Below, piece by piece: positions 17,684 to 29,288 of a stretch of 64,000 nucleotides of DNA; the first letter of the stretch is position 1; the number at the start of each line of letters is the position of its first letter. The translations under genes were made by a program, and so were the position numbers. Below the pieces are notes generated by a model. The model saw only the letters and a list, made by a program, of their open reading frames with translations. It did not search any database and was not told the DNA's origin. The stretch spans positions 1 to 64,000 of the forward strand of contig NZ_APMP01000020.1 of assembly GCF_000372645.1 (NCBI RefSeq), given 5' to 3'. The stretch is from Caulobacter vibrioides OR37 (lineage in GTDB: Bacteria; Pseudomonadota; Alphaproteobacteria; Caulobacterales; Caulobacteraceae).

Positions 17684-19144
17684 GGGTGAGGATGGAAGCA
17701 CGCCGCTCTCCGCCAAGGCCTTGAACCACTGGTAAGAGGCCTTAGGCGTTCTGACGCCGGTGGCGCGATCCATCGCCACCAGGCCGAACTTCGAGGTGTA
17801 GCCCAGGTCCCATTCGAAGTTGTCGATCAGGGTCCACTCGAAATAGCCGCGCACGTCGCACCCGGCCTCGCGGGCGGCCAGCACGGCCTGCAAGTGCCGA
17901 CGAAGATAGGCGATGCGGAATTCGTCTCTCAGGACCGCCGGCCCGCGCCCGAACGGGTCGGAACAGCCGTTCTCGGTGACGAGCATCCTCGGCCCGCCGT
18001 ACTCGCGCCGCACCCGATCCAGCACCTCGAACAGACCCGACGGATCGACGTGGCGGCCGAAGGCGTCCAGCTCGACGCCACGCGGCGGGGACGAGGCGGC
18101 GATCTTGCTGGGGGCCGACGGGTCCAGCCGCACATAGGCCGGCGCGTAGTAGTTCACGCCCAGGAAGTCGATTGGCTGACGGGTGATGGCCAGATCCCCG
18201 TCGCGCGGCACGCCCTTCAGCGGGGCGTCCATCTCCTTGGGATAGGACCCCTTCAGCAGCGGATCCAACCAAGCGCGGTTCCAGATCGCGTCGAGGCCAT
18301 CCGAGGCCAAGCGGTTCCAGAAGGCCAGGGGTCCGCCGGCGGGCCGACACGGCTGGAGCGCCAGGGTCGTGCCGATCTGAAGGTCCTTCCTCGCGGCCCG
18401 CAGCGCCTGGATCGCCAGCCCCTGACCAAGGTTCATGTGGTGGGTCACCGGGCCCAGCAGCCCGGCGTCCTTCAGGCCCGGCGCGTGTTCGCCCAGCACA
18501 TGGCCGAACACGGTGTGCACGGCGGCCTCGTTGAGGATGATGTAGTGCTTCAGCCGGTCGCCCAGTCGCTGGACCACGGCGTGGGCATAGTCGGCCAGGC
18601 GCTGGGCGGTGTCGCGATTGGCCCAGCCGCCCTTGGCCTGCAGGCCCTGGGGCAGGTCCCAGTGGAACAACGTCGCGTAGGGCGTGATCCCCTTGGCCAG
18701 CAAGGCGTCGACCAGCCGGGCGTAGTGGTCCAGCCCCGCGGCGTTCGTCGCCCCCTCGCCCGTCGGCAGGATCCGCGACCAGCTGATCGAGAAGCGGTAG
18801 GCGTTAAGCCCCGCCCCGGCGATCAGGTCGACATCGTCCTGGAACCGGCGATAGCTGTCGGTGGCGACCGTGGCGTCCGAGCCGTCCTTGACGTGGCCCG
18901 GAACCTTCTCGAACAGGTCCCAGATGCTGGGGCCGCGCCCGTCGGCGGTCTGGGAGCCCTCGGTCTGAAAGGCGGCGGTGGCCACGCCCCAGGCGAAGTC
19001 CTTCGGAAACCGTCGCCCCTGCGGCTTCAAGTCGGTGTCGCGATGCGCCTGGCAGCTGGACACCCCCAAGGAAGCCCCGCCCAAGGCCGCGCCCGTAAGC
19101 GCGAGCGCGCCCAGGTCCCGCCGGCTGACGCCTGGCCGTTGCAT
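17681..19144 (-). CDS. Family GH1 beta-glucosidase, probable Tat-exported lipoprotein
   Basis: 487 residues from the ATG at 19144, which follows GGGGAGGAG. The N-terminus has a twin-arginine motif (VSRRDLGALAL) and then a lipobox-like VSSC at about residues 27-30, implying Tat export and lipid anchoring. The catalytic domain is GH1: FAWGVATAAFQTEGS, the acid/base Glu in LNEA near residue 203 (the family usually has NEP), and the nucleophile in LVTENG near residue 389. The family hydrolyses beta-glucosides and related oligosaccharides. Its stop codon is embedded in the repeat at 17564. No sugar transporter lies adjacent. Confidence 0.92.
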   Translation of the reverse strand: MQRPGVSRRDLGALALTGAALGGASLGVSSCQAHRDTDLKPQGRRFPKDFAWGVATAAFQTEGSQTADGRGPSIWDLFEKVPGHVKDGSDATVATDSYRRFQDDVDLIAGAGLNAYRFSISWSRILPTGEGATNAAGLDHYARLVDALLAKGITPYATLFHWDLPQGLQAKGGWANRDTAQRLADYAHAVVQRLGDRLKHYIILNEAAVHTVFGHVLGEHAPGLKDAGLLGPVTHHMNLGQGLAIQALRAARKDLQIGTTLALQPCRPAGGPLAFWNRLASDGLDAIWNRAWLDPLLKGSYPKEMDAPLKGVPRDGDLAITRQPIDFLGVNYYAPAYVRLDPSAPSKIAASSPPRGVELDAFGRHVDPSGLFEVLDRVRREYGGPRMLVTENGCSDPFGRGPAVLRDEFRIAYLRRHLQAVLAAREAGCDVRGYFEWTLIDNFEWDLGYTSKFGLVAMDRATGVRTPKASYQWFKALAESGVLPSSP

Positions 19145-19235
19145 GGTCTCCTCCCCGTCTTGTCTTTGCGGAGAAGATGCGGCGCGGTTGAGGTCCAGGC
19201 AATCCTCCCCCTTTGAAGGGGCCGGATTTCCGGAC

Positions 19236-21401
19236 TTACCGAACCCGAACCATCGACGGCGTGGAGGCGATCGCCTCGGCCGGCATCGGACGTCCCAGCA
19301 GATAGCCCTGGAATTCGACACAGCCCAGCTTCACCAGGGCGTCCATCTGGTTCTGGGTTTCGACGCCCTCGGCCGTGGTCTTCAGACCCAAGGACTTGGC
19401 CAGACTGACGATGGCCGACGCGACGGCCATCGCTTCGCCATTGCCCGGCAAGCTGGCCACGAAGGACCGGTCGATCTTCAGCTTGTCGATCGGATGGCGG
19501 CGCAGATAGGCCAGGCTGGCATAGCCGGTGCCGAAATCGTCCAGCGCCAGACGGAAGCCCAGGCGCTTCAATCGGCGCAGCGCGTCGTGGACGCCATCGC
19601 CGTCCTTCAGCAAGGCCGTCTCGGTGATCTCGAGCATGAAGGTCTCGGCCCGGGCGCTGGTCTCGGCCAGGGTCGCGACGATCTCGTCGATGAAATCCGG
19701 GTTGGTCAGCTGGATGGCCGAGACGTTGACCGACACCTCCAGACCCGACCAGCGCAGGCTGTCGTAACAGGCGCGCCGGAACACGGCGGCGCCGACGGGG
19801 CCGATCAGGCCGCAGGACTCGGCCAGCGGAATGAAGATGCCGGGCGAGATCTCGCCGCGTTCCGGGTGGTTCCAGCGGGCCAGGGCCTCGACCCCGACCA
19901 TCTCGCCGCGCGCGTCGGTCAGAGGCTGGTAAGCCACGGTCAGCTCATCGTGCTCCAGCGCCGCGCGCAGATCCCGCTCGAGGCTCTTTCGCAGGCGCAG
20001 GGCCGCGTCCATCTCGGGCTCGAAGAAGGCGAAACGGCCGCGCCCCGCCTCCTTGGCGCGATAGAGGGCGACATCGGCCTGACGCAGCAGCTCGGCCTGG
20101 CCCTGGTCGGCGTCGGCCACGACCGACACGCCCACCGAACACGACAGCACGGCGCGGCCGATCGACAGGTCCACCTCGCCCGACAGGCCATCGACCACGC
20201 GTTGCGCCAGACTGGCGGCGCCGGCCGGGCTGGTGTCGGGCTGGATGATGGCGAACTCGTCGCCGCCCAGGCGGCAGATGGTGTCGGTGTCCCGGCAGAT
20301 GGCGGTCAGCCGGCGAGCGACCTCGCGGATCAGCTGGTCTCCGGCGTCGTGGCCATAGGTGTCGTTGACCTCCTTGAACCGATCGAGGTCGATGCAGAGC
20401 ACGCCAATATGGCCTGGCTTTCGCCGCAACAGCGCGTGCGCGTGAACCAGACGGTCGGTGAACAGCGTCCGATTGGCCAGACCCGTCAGCGGGTCGTGCA
20501 GGGCCAGGTGCTTGGCCTCCGCTTCGCTGAGCAACAGCTTCTTGGCCGCGCGGCGGGTGGTCCGGAACAGCAGGAACGAGCCCATCGCCGCCGCCAGGAT
20601 GGCGATCGCCAGCATGGGCGTCGCCGAACGCAGCAGTTCCGCGCCAGGTCGCCGGGGGACCCAACGCAGCACGATGCGGCGACCGTCGGCCGATCGGCCC
20701 AGAACCGATTGGGCGACCGCGGCGTCGACGGCGTCGGCCGCGACCACCGCGATGGCCGCGTCGCGCAGCAGGAAGCGTTCGGAGAAGGCCTTGACCATGA
20801 TCTTGGCCACCGGGGTCGAGGTGACCAGCAGCGGCCCGCGCGGCCCCTTGGTCCTCGCCTTCAGGTCCGGGCGGATCAACGAGACGGTGATCAGAACCGG
20901 CTCGCCGCGCACCAGCTCGACGCGGCTCTTGTGGACGGCGTGCAGCGCGGCGACCTTCTTGGGATCGCTCTCGATCGCCCGAACGTCGTTCACCAGGCTC
21001 GAAGCTTGGAAGGCATAGCGGTCAAAGGTGGTCGAAGAAACATCCTTGCCCGCGACGTGGGCGTAGATCGGCTTGTCGGCGGCGTCCAGAACGAACGCGG
21101 CCTCATAGCCCAGCGCTCCGCCGACAGAGGCTCCGATGTTCTGGCTGGCCCAGGCCTGGTCGAACCGGTTGTCGAGCTTGTGGATCGCCTCGTCCCAGAT
21201 GACATAGGGATTGAGGCCGGTCTGGATTTCCTCGATGCGCTGGCGCAGGCCATTGCCGACCAGGGTCTGCTCGTAGTCGCGTTCGCGGGCGTCGGCATGG
21301 CGGGTCGCGACCGTCAGGGCGAAACCGGCGAGCAGGATCATGCCCGCCGCCATGCCGGCGATCAGGCCAAAGATCTTCAACTCGATGTTCCGACGGTCCA
21401 T
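19236..21401 (-). CDS. CHASE4-GGDEF-EAL cyclic-di-GMP enzyme
   Basis: 721 residues from the ATG at 21401 (AGGGGAG upstream), chosen over an in-frame ATG 30 nt earlier. A transmembrane helix (about 8-30), a periplasmic CHASE4-like sensor (about 45-235) and a second helix (about 245-265) precede the GGDEF and EAL domains. The GGDEF domain has an intact LGGDEF and an RDTD inhibitory site five residues upstream. The EAL domain has intact EALARW, EITE and DDFGTGYASL. Both synthase and phosphodiesterase motifs look functional, so the net activity cannot be predicted. It probably links an external signal to the motile/sessile switch. Confidence 0.93.
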   Translation of the reverse strand: MDRRNIELKIFGLIAGMAAGMILLAGFALTVATRHADARERDYEQTLVGNGLRQRIEEIQTGLNPYVIWDEAIHKLDNRFDQAWASQNIGASVGGALGYEAAFVLDAADKPIYAHVAGKDVSSTTFDRYAFQASSLVNDVRAIESDPKKVAALHAVHKSRVELVRGEPVLITVSLIRPDLKARTKGPRGPLLVTSTPVAKIMVKAFSERFLLRDAAIAVVAADAVDAAVAQSVLGRSADGRRIVLRWVPRRPGAELLRSATPMLAIAILAAAMGSFLLFRTTRRAAKKLLLSEAEAKHLALHDPLTGLANRTLFTDRLVHAHALLRRKPGHIGVLCIDLDRFKEVNDTYGHDAGDQLIREVARRLTAICRDTDTICRLGGDEFAIIQPDTSPAGAASLAQRVVDGLSGEVDLSIGRAVLSCSVGVSVVADADQGQAELLRQADVALYRAKEAGRGRFAFFEPEMDAALRLRKSLERDLRAALEHDELTVAYQPLTDARGEMVGVEALARWNHPERGEISPGIFIPLAESCGLIGPVGAAVFRRACYDSLRWSGLEVSVNVSAIQLTNPDFIDEIVATLAETSARAETFMLEITETALLKDGDGVHDALRRLKRLGFRLALDDFGTGYASLAYLRRHPIDKLKIDRSFVASLPGNGEAMAVASAIVSLAKSLGLKTTAEGVETQNQMDALVKLGCVEFQGYLLGRPMPAEAIASTPSMVRVR

Positions 21402-21548
21402 CGCGCTCCCCTGAGATCCGACATCCTTCATACCAACGGTTGCCGAAATCCTTATCGCGACGGATCGGAGAGAAATTTATCGCACGGCGTTACGCGATTT
21501 GGGTGTTGCGAGATTGACTCCGCGGCCAAGCCCCGGGGCCGTCATCCT

Positions 21549-24217
<2,669 letters not shown>

Positions 24218-24221
<4 letters not shown>

Positions 24222-25219
24222 GCCGCCACCGCCTTCCGAGCGCGCGCCTCGGCCAGCGCGATCTGCCCCCGGAGGAAGTCCTCGAAGCCGATCCCCTCGG
24301 CCTTCAACGACTTGGGATAGAGCGATGAAGCGGTCATGCCCGGCAGGGTGTTGATCTCCAGGAAGACCGGCCCCTGGGCGGTGATGATGAAATCGCTGCG
24401 CGAATAGCCGGCCGCGCCGACCGCCCGGTGAGCCTTCAGCGCGTTCTCGCCCAGCGCCGCCACGATCTCGGGCGAAAAGGTCGAGGGGCACAGTTCGCGC
24501 GTGCCGGCCGACAGGTACTTGGCTTGGTAGTCGAAGACGCCCTCGGCGGGCAGGATCTCGACCGGCGGCAAGGCGATCAGCGAGCCGTCGGCGCGCTCCA
24601 GCACCCCGCAGGTCGCCTCCTGGCCGGCCACGAACGGCTCGATGACATAGGCCTCGGTCGCGGCGGCGGCTTTCAGGCGCTCCAGGTCGGCCGGACCGTC
24701 CACGAAGATCAGGCCGTAGCTCGAGCCGTCGGCGGCGGGCTTGGCGACCAGGCGGCCATAGCGGGCCAGGGCGGCCTCGGCGTCGTCCAGGGCCACCCCC
24801 AGCGGCGAGGTCACGCCGGCCTTGGCGGCGGCGGCCTTGGCGGCGGGCTTGTCGAAGGCGACGCGGCTGGCGGCCGCGCCCGAGCCGGTGAAGGCCACGC
24901 CCCGCGCCTCGCACAGGGTCTGCAGCTCGCCGTTCTCGGCCATGCCCCCGTGCAGGCCCAAGAGCAGCGTGCGATCTTCGCGGGCGGCGAGCGCGATGGC
25001 GGCCTCGATGTCGCCGATCGGCGCGCCCTCGGTCGGCAGGTCGATCTCGAACGGACGGTCGTGGCCCAGCAGCGTCTCGCGCGTGGCGGCGTGCACCTGG
25101 CCGTTCGGCGCCCAGTACCACAGGTCGGCGTCCGGCAGGGCGCGCGCCAAGCTCTGGGCGCTGGCCACGGCGACGAGGCGTTCGCGGTTGACGCCGCCGA
25201 AGAGAATGGTGATCGACAT
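24218..25219 (-). CDS. D-alanine-D-alanine ligase-like ATP-grasp protein
   Basis: 333-residue ATP-grasp protein of the Ddl type: MSITILFGG start, [13 protein letters not shown] (ATP-binding lysine and small loop), [14 protein letters not shown] (the family motif normally YDYEAKY) and [11 protein letters not shown] (metal-binding Glu/Asn, canonical). The serine-loop motif usually written HGxxGEDG reads [12 protein letters not shown] here, so acidic Asp is Asn and spacing differs. Substrate specificity may thus be altered. It is 7 nt after the metH N-half and overlaps the metH C-half by 4 nt, so it is firmly within that operon. It may be a second Ddl beside one in a cell-division cluster elsewhere. 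Confidence 0.85.
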
Positions 25220-25226
25220 CGGGACC

Positions 25227-26303
25227 TTAGGCGAGTTCGAAGGGTTCGAGGCCGGCCAGGCGCATGGCCTTGGGGCGTTCGGGGATCTGGCGGGGCTTCA
25301 CGCCGCGCACTTCGTCGGCGACGTGACGGATGTGGTCCGGCGTGGTGCCGCAGCAGCCGCCCAGGATGTTGACCAGGCCGTCCTTGGCCCACTCGTGCAG
25401 GGCGTGGCCGGTCTGATGCGGCTCCTCGTCGTACTGCCCCATGGCGTTGGGCAGACCAGCGTTGGGATAGGCCGCGACCAGGGTGTCGGCGATGCGGGCC
25501 ATCTCGGCGATGTGCGGGCGCATCAAATCAGCGCCCAGCGCGCAGTTGAAGCCCACCGCGAACGGCTTGGCGTGCTTGACGCTGTTCCAGAAGGCTTCCG
25601 CCGTCTGGCCCGACAGCGTCCGGCCCGAGCGGTCGGTGATGGTGCCGCTGATCCAGATCGGCAGCTCCTCGTGGCCCTCGTCGCGCCAGTCCAGGATGGC
25701 CTTGATCGCCGCCTTGCAGTTCAGGGTGTCGGTGATCGTCTCGATCAGGAAGAGGTCGACTCCGCCCTGATAGAGCGCGTCCACCTGCTGACGATAGGCC
25801 CCGTAGACCTGGTCGAAGGTCACCTTGCGCGCGCCGGGGTCGTTCACATCCGACGACATCGACAGCATGACGTTCAGCGGCCCGATCGAGCCGGCGATAA
25901 ACTTCGGGCGAGCCGGGTTCTCGGCGTTCCAGCGGTCGGCGACCGAGCGGCCGATCCTGGCCCCCTCGAAATTGATGTCCCAGACGTCCTGCTCCGACAG
26001 GTGATAGTCCGCCTGGGCGATGGTCGTGCCCGAGAAGGTGTTGGTCTCGGAGATGTCGGCGCCGGCCGAGAAGTAGGCGTCGTGCAGTTCGGCCACGAGA
26101 TCCGGCCGGGTCAGGCACAGGATGTCGTTGTTGCCCTTCATCTGGCCGTTATAGGCGGCGAAGCGCTCGGCCCGGTAATCGGCCTCGGACAGGCCCTTCT
26201 TCTGGAACATCACGCCCCAGGAGCCGTCCAGGATCAGGATGCGCTCCTGGGCGGCGGCCTTGAGGGCGGCGACACGATTGGCGCGGATGGACAGGTCGGT
26301 CAT
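25227..26303 (-). CDS. Methionine synthase, homocysteine-binding N-terminal half
   Basis: 358 residues from the ATG at 26303. It is a homocysteine S-methyltransferase domain with ILILDGSWGVMFQ at the N-terminus, GCNC-equivalent FNCALGADLMRPH and the terminal zinc-ligand pair in NILGGCCGTTPDHIRHV. This is the Hcy module of MetH as a separate polypeptide. It must work with the product of the gene at 21549, which carries the folate and cobalamin modules. A ddl-like gene starts 7 nt downstream. The upstream 157-bp gap to the beta-lactamase gene is filled by an inverted-repeat element. Confidence 0.94.
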   Translation of the reverse strand: MTDLSIRANRVAALKAAAQERILILDGSWGVMFQKKGLSEADYRAERFAAYNGQMKGNNDILCLTRPDLVAELHDAYFSAGADISETNTFSGTTIAQADYHLSEQDVWDINFEGARIGRSVADRWNAENPARPKFIAGSIGPLNVMLSMSSDVNDPGARKVTFDQVYGAYRQQVDALYQGGVDLFLIETITDTLNCKAAIKAILDWRDEGHEELPIWISGTITDRSGRTLSGQTAEAFWNSVKHAKPFAVGFNCALGADLMRPHIAEMARIADTLVAAYPNAGLPNAMGQYDEEPHQTGHALHEWAKDGLVNILGGCCGTTPDHIRHVADEVRGVKPRQIPERPKAMRLAGLEPFELA

Positions 26304-26322
26304 GGGCGGAACTCCGAAGCGC

Positions 26323-26460
26323 AAGCGCCCCCTCCGTCACGCCGCGTATTCGCGGCGCGCCACCTCCCCCGCTTCGCGGGTGAGGAGGAAATTATTGCAT
26401 CCTCCCCCGAGAAACGGGGGAGGTGGATCGACGCGCGGCGGCGAGACGGAGGGGGCGCTT
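26323..26460. repeat. 138-bp nested inverted repeat inside the methionine locus
   Basis: The outer arms AAGCGCCCCCTCCGTC (26323-26338) and its complement (26445-26460) are a perfect 16-bp match. Inner palindromes CGCCGCG/CGCGGCG and CCCCCG/CGGGGG follow. It abuts the stop codon of the beta-lactamase gene and lies 20 bp upstream of the metH N-half. It could attenuate read-through between the two parts of the locus. Confidence 0.8.
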
Positions 26461-27330
26461 TCATCGCGCGCCTCCCGCCGCCTGCTGGCGCGCGAGTTCC
26501 TGGTTGAAGGCGGCTTCGGAGGCGTCGACGAACCGGCCAAGCTCGGTCGGGTCGACGAAGGCGTTCGGGTCGCCGCGCAACTGCTTGCGGCGCTTGGCCA
26601 GCAGGTCGCCCTGCTCCTCGTGCGCGGGCAGCATGACGTCGGTGGGGATCGCGCGCAGCTTGACGAAGCTCTGGCGATAGTCCGCCACGATGTTGCGATG
26701 GGTCTTGTTGCCGACCAACACATTGCCGGCCACCGACAGCGAACAGGGGAAGGTCACGTTCAGCGGCCGCCCTCGCTCGATCACCGCCGTGGTCCAGCTG
26801 GTGCAGCCAATCGTGTGGCCCGGCGTCAGGTGCGCGATCAGGGCGGTCTCGCCCAACTTGAGCTTGGCGCCGTCGCCGAAGGTCTTGTCGACCTTGACCG
26901 GCGGCATCGGCGTCGGACCATTCTCGTTGTCGCCGATATGATGGCCCTGCTCGATGGCCGGCGCGTCGCCGCGCGAGATCCACAGCTTGGCGGTCGGGAT
27001 GTCGGCCTTCAGCTGGGCGAAGCCGCCGGCGTGGTCGTAGTGGGCGTGGGTGTTGATCAGGACCTTCACGTCGGTCAGCTGAAAGCCCAGCGCGGTGATG
27101 TTGCGCTCGATCTGCTTGCCGACCTCGGCGTTCGGGCCGGCGTCCAGCAGCACATGGCCCTCGGACGAGACGATCAGCCAGGACGAGATGCCCTCCGTCC
27201 CGACGTAGTAGATGTTACCGACCACGCGATAGGGCCGCGTCGGCTTGGTCCAGTTGGCCGGCATGTCGGCGTGGGCCGCTGGCGCCAGGGCCAGGGCCGA
27301 CATCGCCAGGGCGATCAGAACGCGCTTCAT
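26461..27330 (-). CDS. Subclass B3 metallo-beta-lactamase (CAU-1-like)
   Basis: 289 residues with a signal peptide (MKRVLIALAMSALALAPAAHA), hence periplasmic. Zinc ligands are complete for subclass B3: His95, His97, Asp99 and His100 in HAHYDHAGG, His172 in TPGHTIG and His237 in LPAHEEQG. Ser is present in FPCSLSVAGN instead of the Cys of B1 enzymes. Overall it closely resembles my recollection of CAU-1 of Caulobacter, which hydrolyses penicillins, cephalosporins and carbapenems. The ATG at 27330 overlaps the stop of metF by 4 nt, so it is translated from the methionine-cycle message. The start was chosen for the signal peptide; the same frame stays open further upstream. Confidence 0.93.
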   Translation of the reverse strand: MKRVLIALAMSALALAPAAHADMPANWTKPTRPYRVVGNIYYVGTEGISSWLIVSSEGHVLLDAGPNAEVGKQIERNITALGFQLTDVKVLINTHAHYDHAGGFAQLKADIPTAKLWISRGDAPAIEQGHHIGDNENGPTPMPPVKVDKTFGDGAKLKLGETALIAHLTPGHTIGCTSWTTAVIERGRPLNVTFPCSLSVAGNVLVGNKTHRNIVADYRQSFVKLRAIPTDVMLPAHEEQGDLLAKRRKQLRGDPNAFVDPTELGRFVDASEAAFNQELARQQAAGGAR

Positions 27331-28271
27331 GCCGCGGCCTCCGCTGGAGCCGGCGAAACCTCGCGCACGCCCAGCACACGGCAGATGGCGTAGACGAGAT
27401 CGGCCCGGTTCAGGGTGTAGAAGTGGAAGTCCTCGAAGCCCTGTTCCCGCAGCTTGGCGCACATCTCGGCGGCGACCGAGCAGGCGATCAGACGGCGGGT
27501 CTCGGCGTCGTCGTCCAGACCTTCGAACAGGTTGGCCAGCCACGATGGGATCGCCGTCTGGCACGCGGCGGCCATGGTCTTGAGGCCGTTGAAGTTGGTC
27601 ACCGGCATGACGCCCGGCACGATGGGAATGGTGATCCCGGCGGCCCGCACCTTGTCGACGAAGCGCAGGAACGCGTCGAGATCGAAGAAGAACTGGCTGA
27701 TGCCCAGCGTCGCGCCGGCGTCGATCTTCTGTTTCAACACGTCGATGTCGTGCTCGATCGAGGGGCTTTCCGGATGCTTCTCGGGATAGACGCCGACCAG
27801 CACCTCGAACGGAGCCACGGCCCGCACCGCGCGGGTCAGCTCGGTGGCGTTGGCGTAGCCGTCCGCGCGCGGAACATAGACCCCGCCGATGCCGCCCTCC
27901 CCCGGCGGCGGATCGCCGCGCAGCGAGACGATGTGACGAACGCCCGTCTGCCAATATTCGCGGATCACCTCGTCCACTTCCTCGCGGCTGGCGCCGACGC
28001 AGGTCAGGTGGGCGGCCGGCTTCAGCTGGGTCTCGTCCAGGATGCGCTTGACCGTCCGGTGCGTGCGCTCGCGGGTCGAGCCGCCGGCGCCATAGGTCAC
28101 CGACACGAAGGCCGGATCCAGCGGGGCCAGACGGGTGATCGCCTGCCAGAGGTTCTCTTCCATGCGCGGCGTCTTGGGCGGGAAGAACTCGAACGAGACG
28201 CGCGGGCGGTCCGTGCGCTCGCCCGCGCGGGCGACGGGGCCGATGACGCGGCGGGTCGGCGGAAGGGTCAT
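27327..28271 (-). CDS. metF: 5,10-methylenetetrahydrofolate reductase
   Basis: 314-residue flavoprotein that makes methyl-tetrahydrofolate, the methyl donor for MetH. Motifs: RVSFEFFPPKT (about 24-34, with the catalytic Glu), SVTYGAGGSTRERT, HLTCVGASREEV, and HIVSLRGDPP. The ATG at 28271 overlaps the upstream regulator gene's stop by 4 nt, and its own stop overlaps the beta-lactamase start. It is therefore translationally coupled on both sides. The length matches bacterial single-domain MetF. Confidence 0.96.
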   Translation of the reverse strand: MTLPPTRRVIGPVARAGERTDRPRVSFEFFPPKTPRMEENLWQAITRLAPLDPAFVSVTYGAGGSTRERTHRTVKRILDETQLKPAAHLTCVGASREEVDEVIREYWQTGVRHIVSLRGDPPPGEGGIGGVYVPRADGYANATELTRAVRAVAPFEVLVGVYPEKHPESPSIEHDIDVLKQKIDAGATLGISQFFFDLDAFLRFVDKVRAAGITIPIVPGVMPVTNFNGLKTMAAACQTAIPSWLANLFEGLDDDAETRRLIACSVAAEMCAKLREQGFEDFHFYTLNRADLVYAICRVLGVREVSPAPAEAAA

Positions 28272-29245
28272 GCGGCGGTCCTTTCGGCGGCGACGCGAAG
28301 CGGACGACGCGCGGTCCAGATCTTGACGGTCAGGCCCTCGCCCGTGGCGGGCGGCAGAGCGATGTTGCTTTCCAGCGCCAGGCCCGAGGCCTGAAGCCAG
28401 GTGACGATCTCGACGTCGTCGAAGCCCAGACGGCGGTGCTGATGGACCTCGCGCAGGAACTCGTGATCGTGCGGCGCGAAGTCGGCGATCAGCAGCAGGC
28501 CGCCGGGCGTCACCAGCCGGGCGGCCTCGGCCACGGCGCTGGCCGGATCCGACAGGTAGTGCAGCACCTGATGCACGGTGACGAGGTCGGCGCAGCCGCC
28601 CGGCAGTCCGGTGCGGAAGATGTCGCCGTGGCGCAGCTCGCAACGGGCGAGACCCGCCTTGGCCACCTCGTCGCGCGCGATGTTCAGCATCTGCTGCGAA
28701 AGATCCAGGCCCAGGGCGTTGCTGGCCCGCTTGCCCAGCAGGGTCAGCATCCGGCCCGCGCCGGCGCCCAGATCGACCATTTCGTCGAACGGCCCTTCGC
28801 CGGCGGCGCGCAGGATCGCGGCCTCGACCTCGTCCTCGTCGACATAGAGCGAGCGGATCTCGTTCCAACGCGCGGCGTTGCGGGCGAAATAGGCCTGGGC
28901 GTCGGTCGAGCGCTCGGCTCGCACGGCGGCCAACCGATCGGCGTCGGCCCGGACGATCACATCGGCGTCGTCGATCAGGTCCAGCGCCTGCTCGACCAGG
29001 AACCGGCCGGGCGACTTGGCCGCCAGGCGATAGAACACCCAGGCGCCGTCCGGAAACCGTTCGACCAGCCCGGCCTCGGCCAGCAGCTTCAGATGGCGCG
29101 ACACGCGCGGCTGGCTCTGGTCGAGAATGCGGCACAGCTCCAGCACCGACAGCTCCTCGGCCGCCAGCAGGGCCAGGAGCCGCAGACGCGTGGACTCGCC
29201 GGCGGCGCGCAGCACCTCGACGACCTGTTCGGCTGTAAGCTTCAT
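28268..29245 (-). CDS. ArsR-family regulator fused to a SAM-dependent methyltransferase domain
   Basis: 325 residues. The N-terminal winged helix (about 1-100) contains LLALLAAEELSVLELCRILDQSQPRVSRHLKLL and no obvious metal-binding cysteines. The C-terminal class I methyltransferase domain (about 130-300) contains the SAM motif VDLGAGAGRMLTLL and the post-I strand ALGLDLSQQML. Fusions of this kind head metF/metH loci in alphaproteobacteria and resemble SahR-type regulators that respond to S-adenosylhomocysteine or SAM. The gene overlaps metF by 4 nt. A perfect palindrome lies 2 bp upstream of the start codon, implying autoregulation. Confidence 0.92.
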   Translation of the reverse strand: MKLTAEQVVEVLRAAGESTRLRLLALLAAEELSVLELCRILDQSQPRVSRHLKLLAEAGLVERFPDGAWVFYRLAAKSPGRFLVEQALDLIDDADVIVRADADRLAAVRAERSTDAQAYFARNAARWNEIRSLYVDEDEVEAAILRAAGEGPFDEMVDLGAGAGRMLTLLGKRASNALGLDLSQQMLNIARDEVAKAGLARCELRHGDIFRTGLPGGCADLVTVHQVLHYLSDPASAVAEAARLVTPGGLLLIADFAPHDHEFLREVHQHRRLGFDDVEIVTWLQASGLALESNIALPPATGEGLTVKIWTARRPLRVAAERTAA

Positions 29246-29247
29246 AG

Positions 29248-29271
29248 GGATATAAAGATATCTTTATATCC
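29248..29271. promoter_or_regulatory. 24-bp perfect palindromic operator of the methionine locus
   Basis: The 12-bp half GGATATAAAGAT is followed immediately by its exact reverse complement. This island of A/T in GC-rich DNA ends two bases before the ATG of the ArsR-methyltransferase gene, leaving no room for a normal ribosome site. The likely reading is an ArsR-dimer operator overlapping the -10 region, with a leaderless or very short leader mRNA. Confidence 0.8.
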
Positions 29272-29288
29272 GATTTGGCAAGAGAAGA

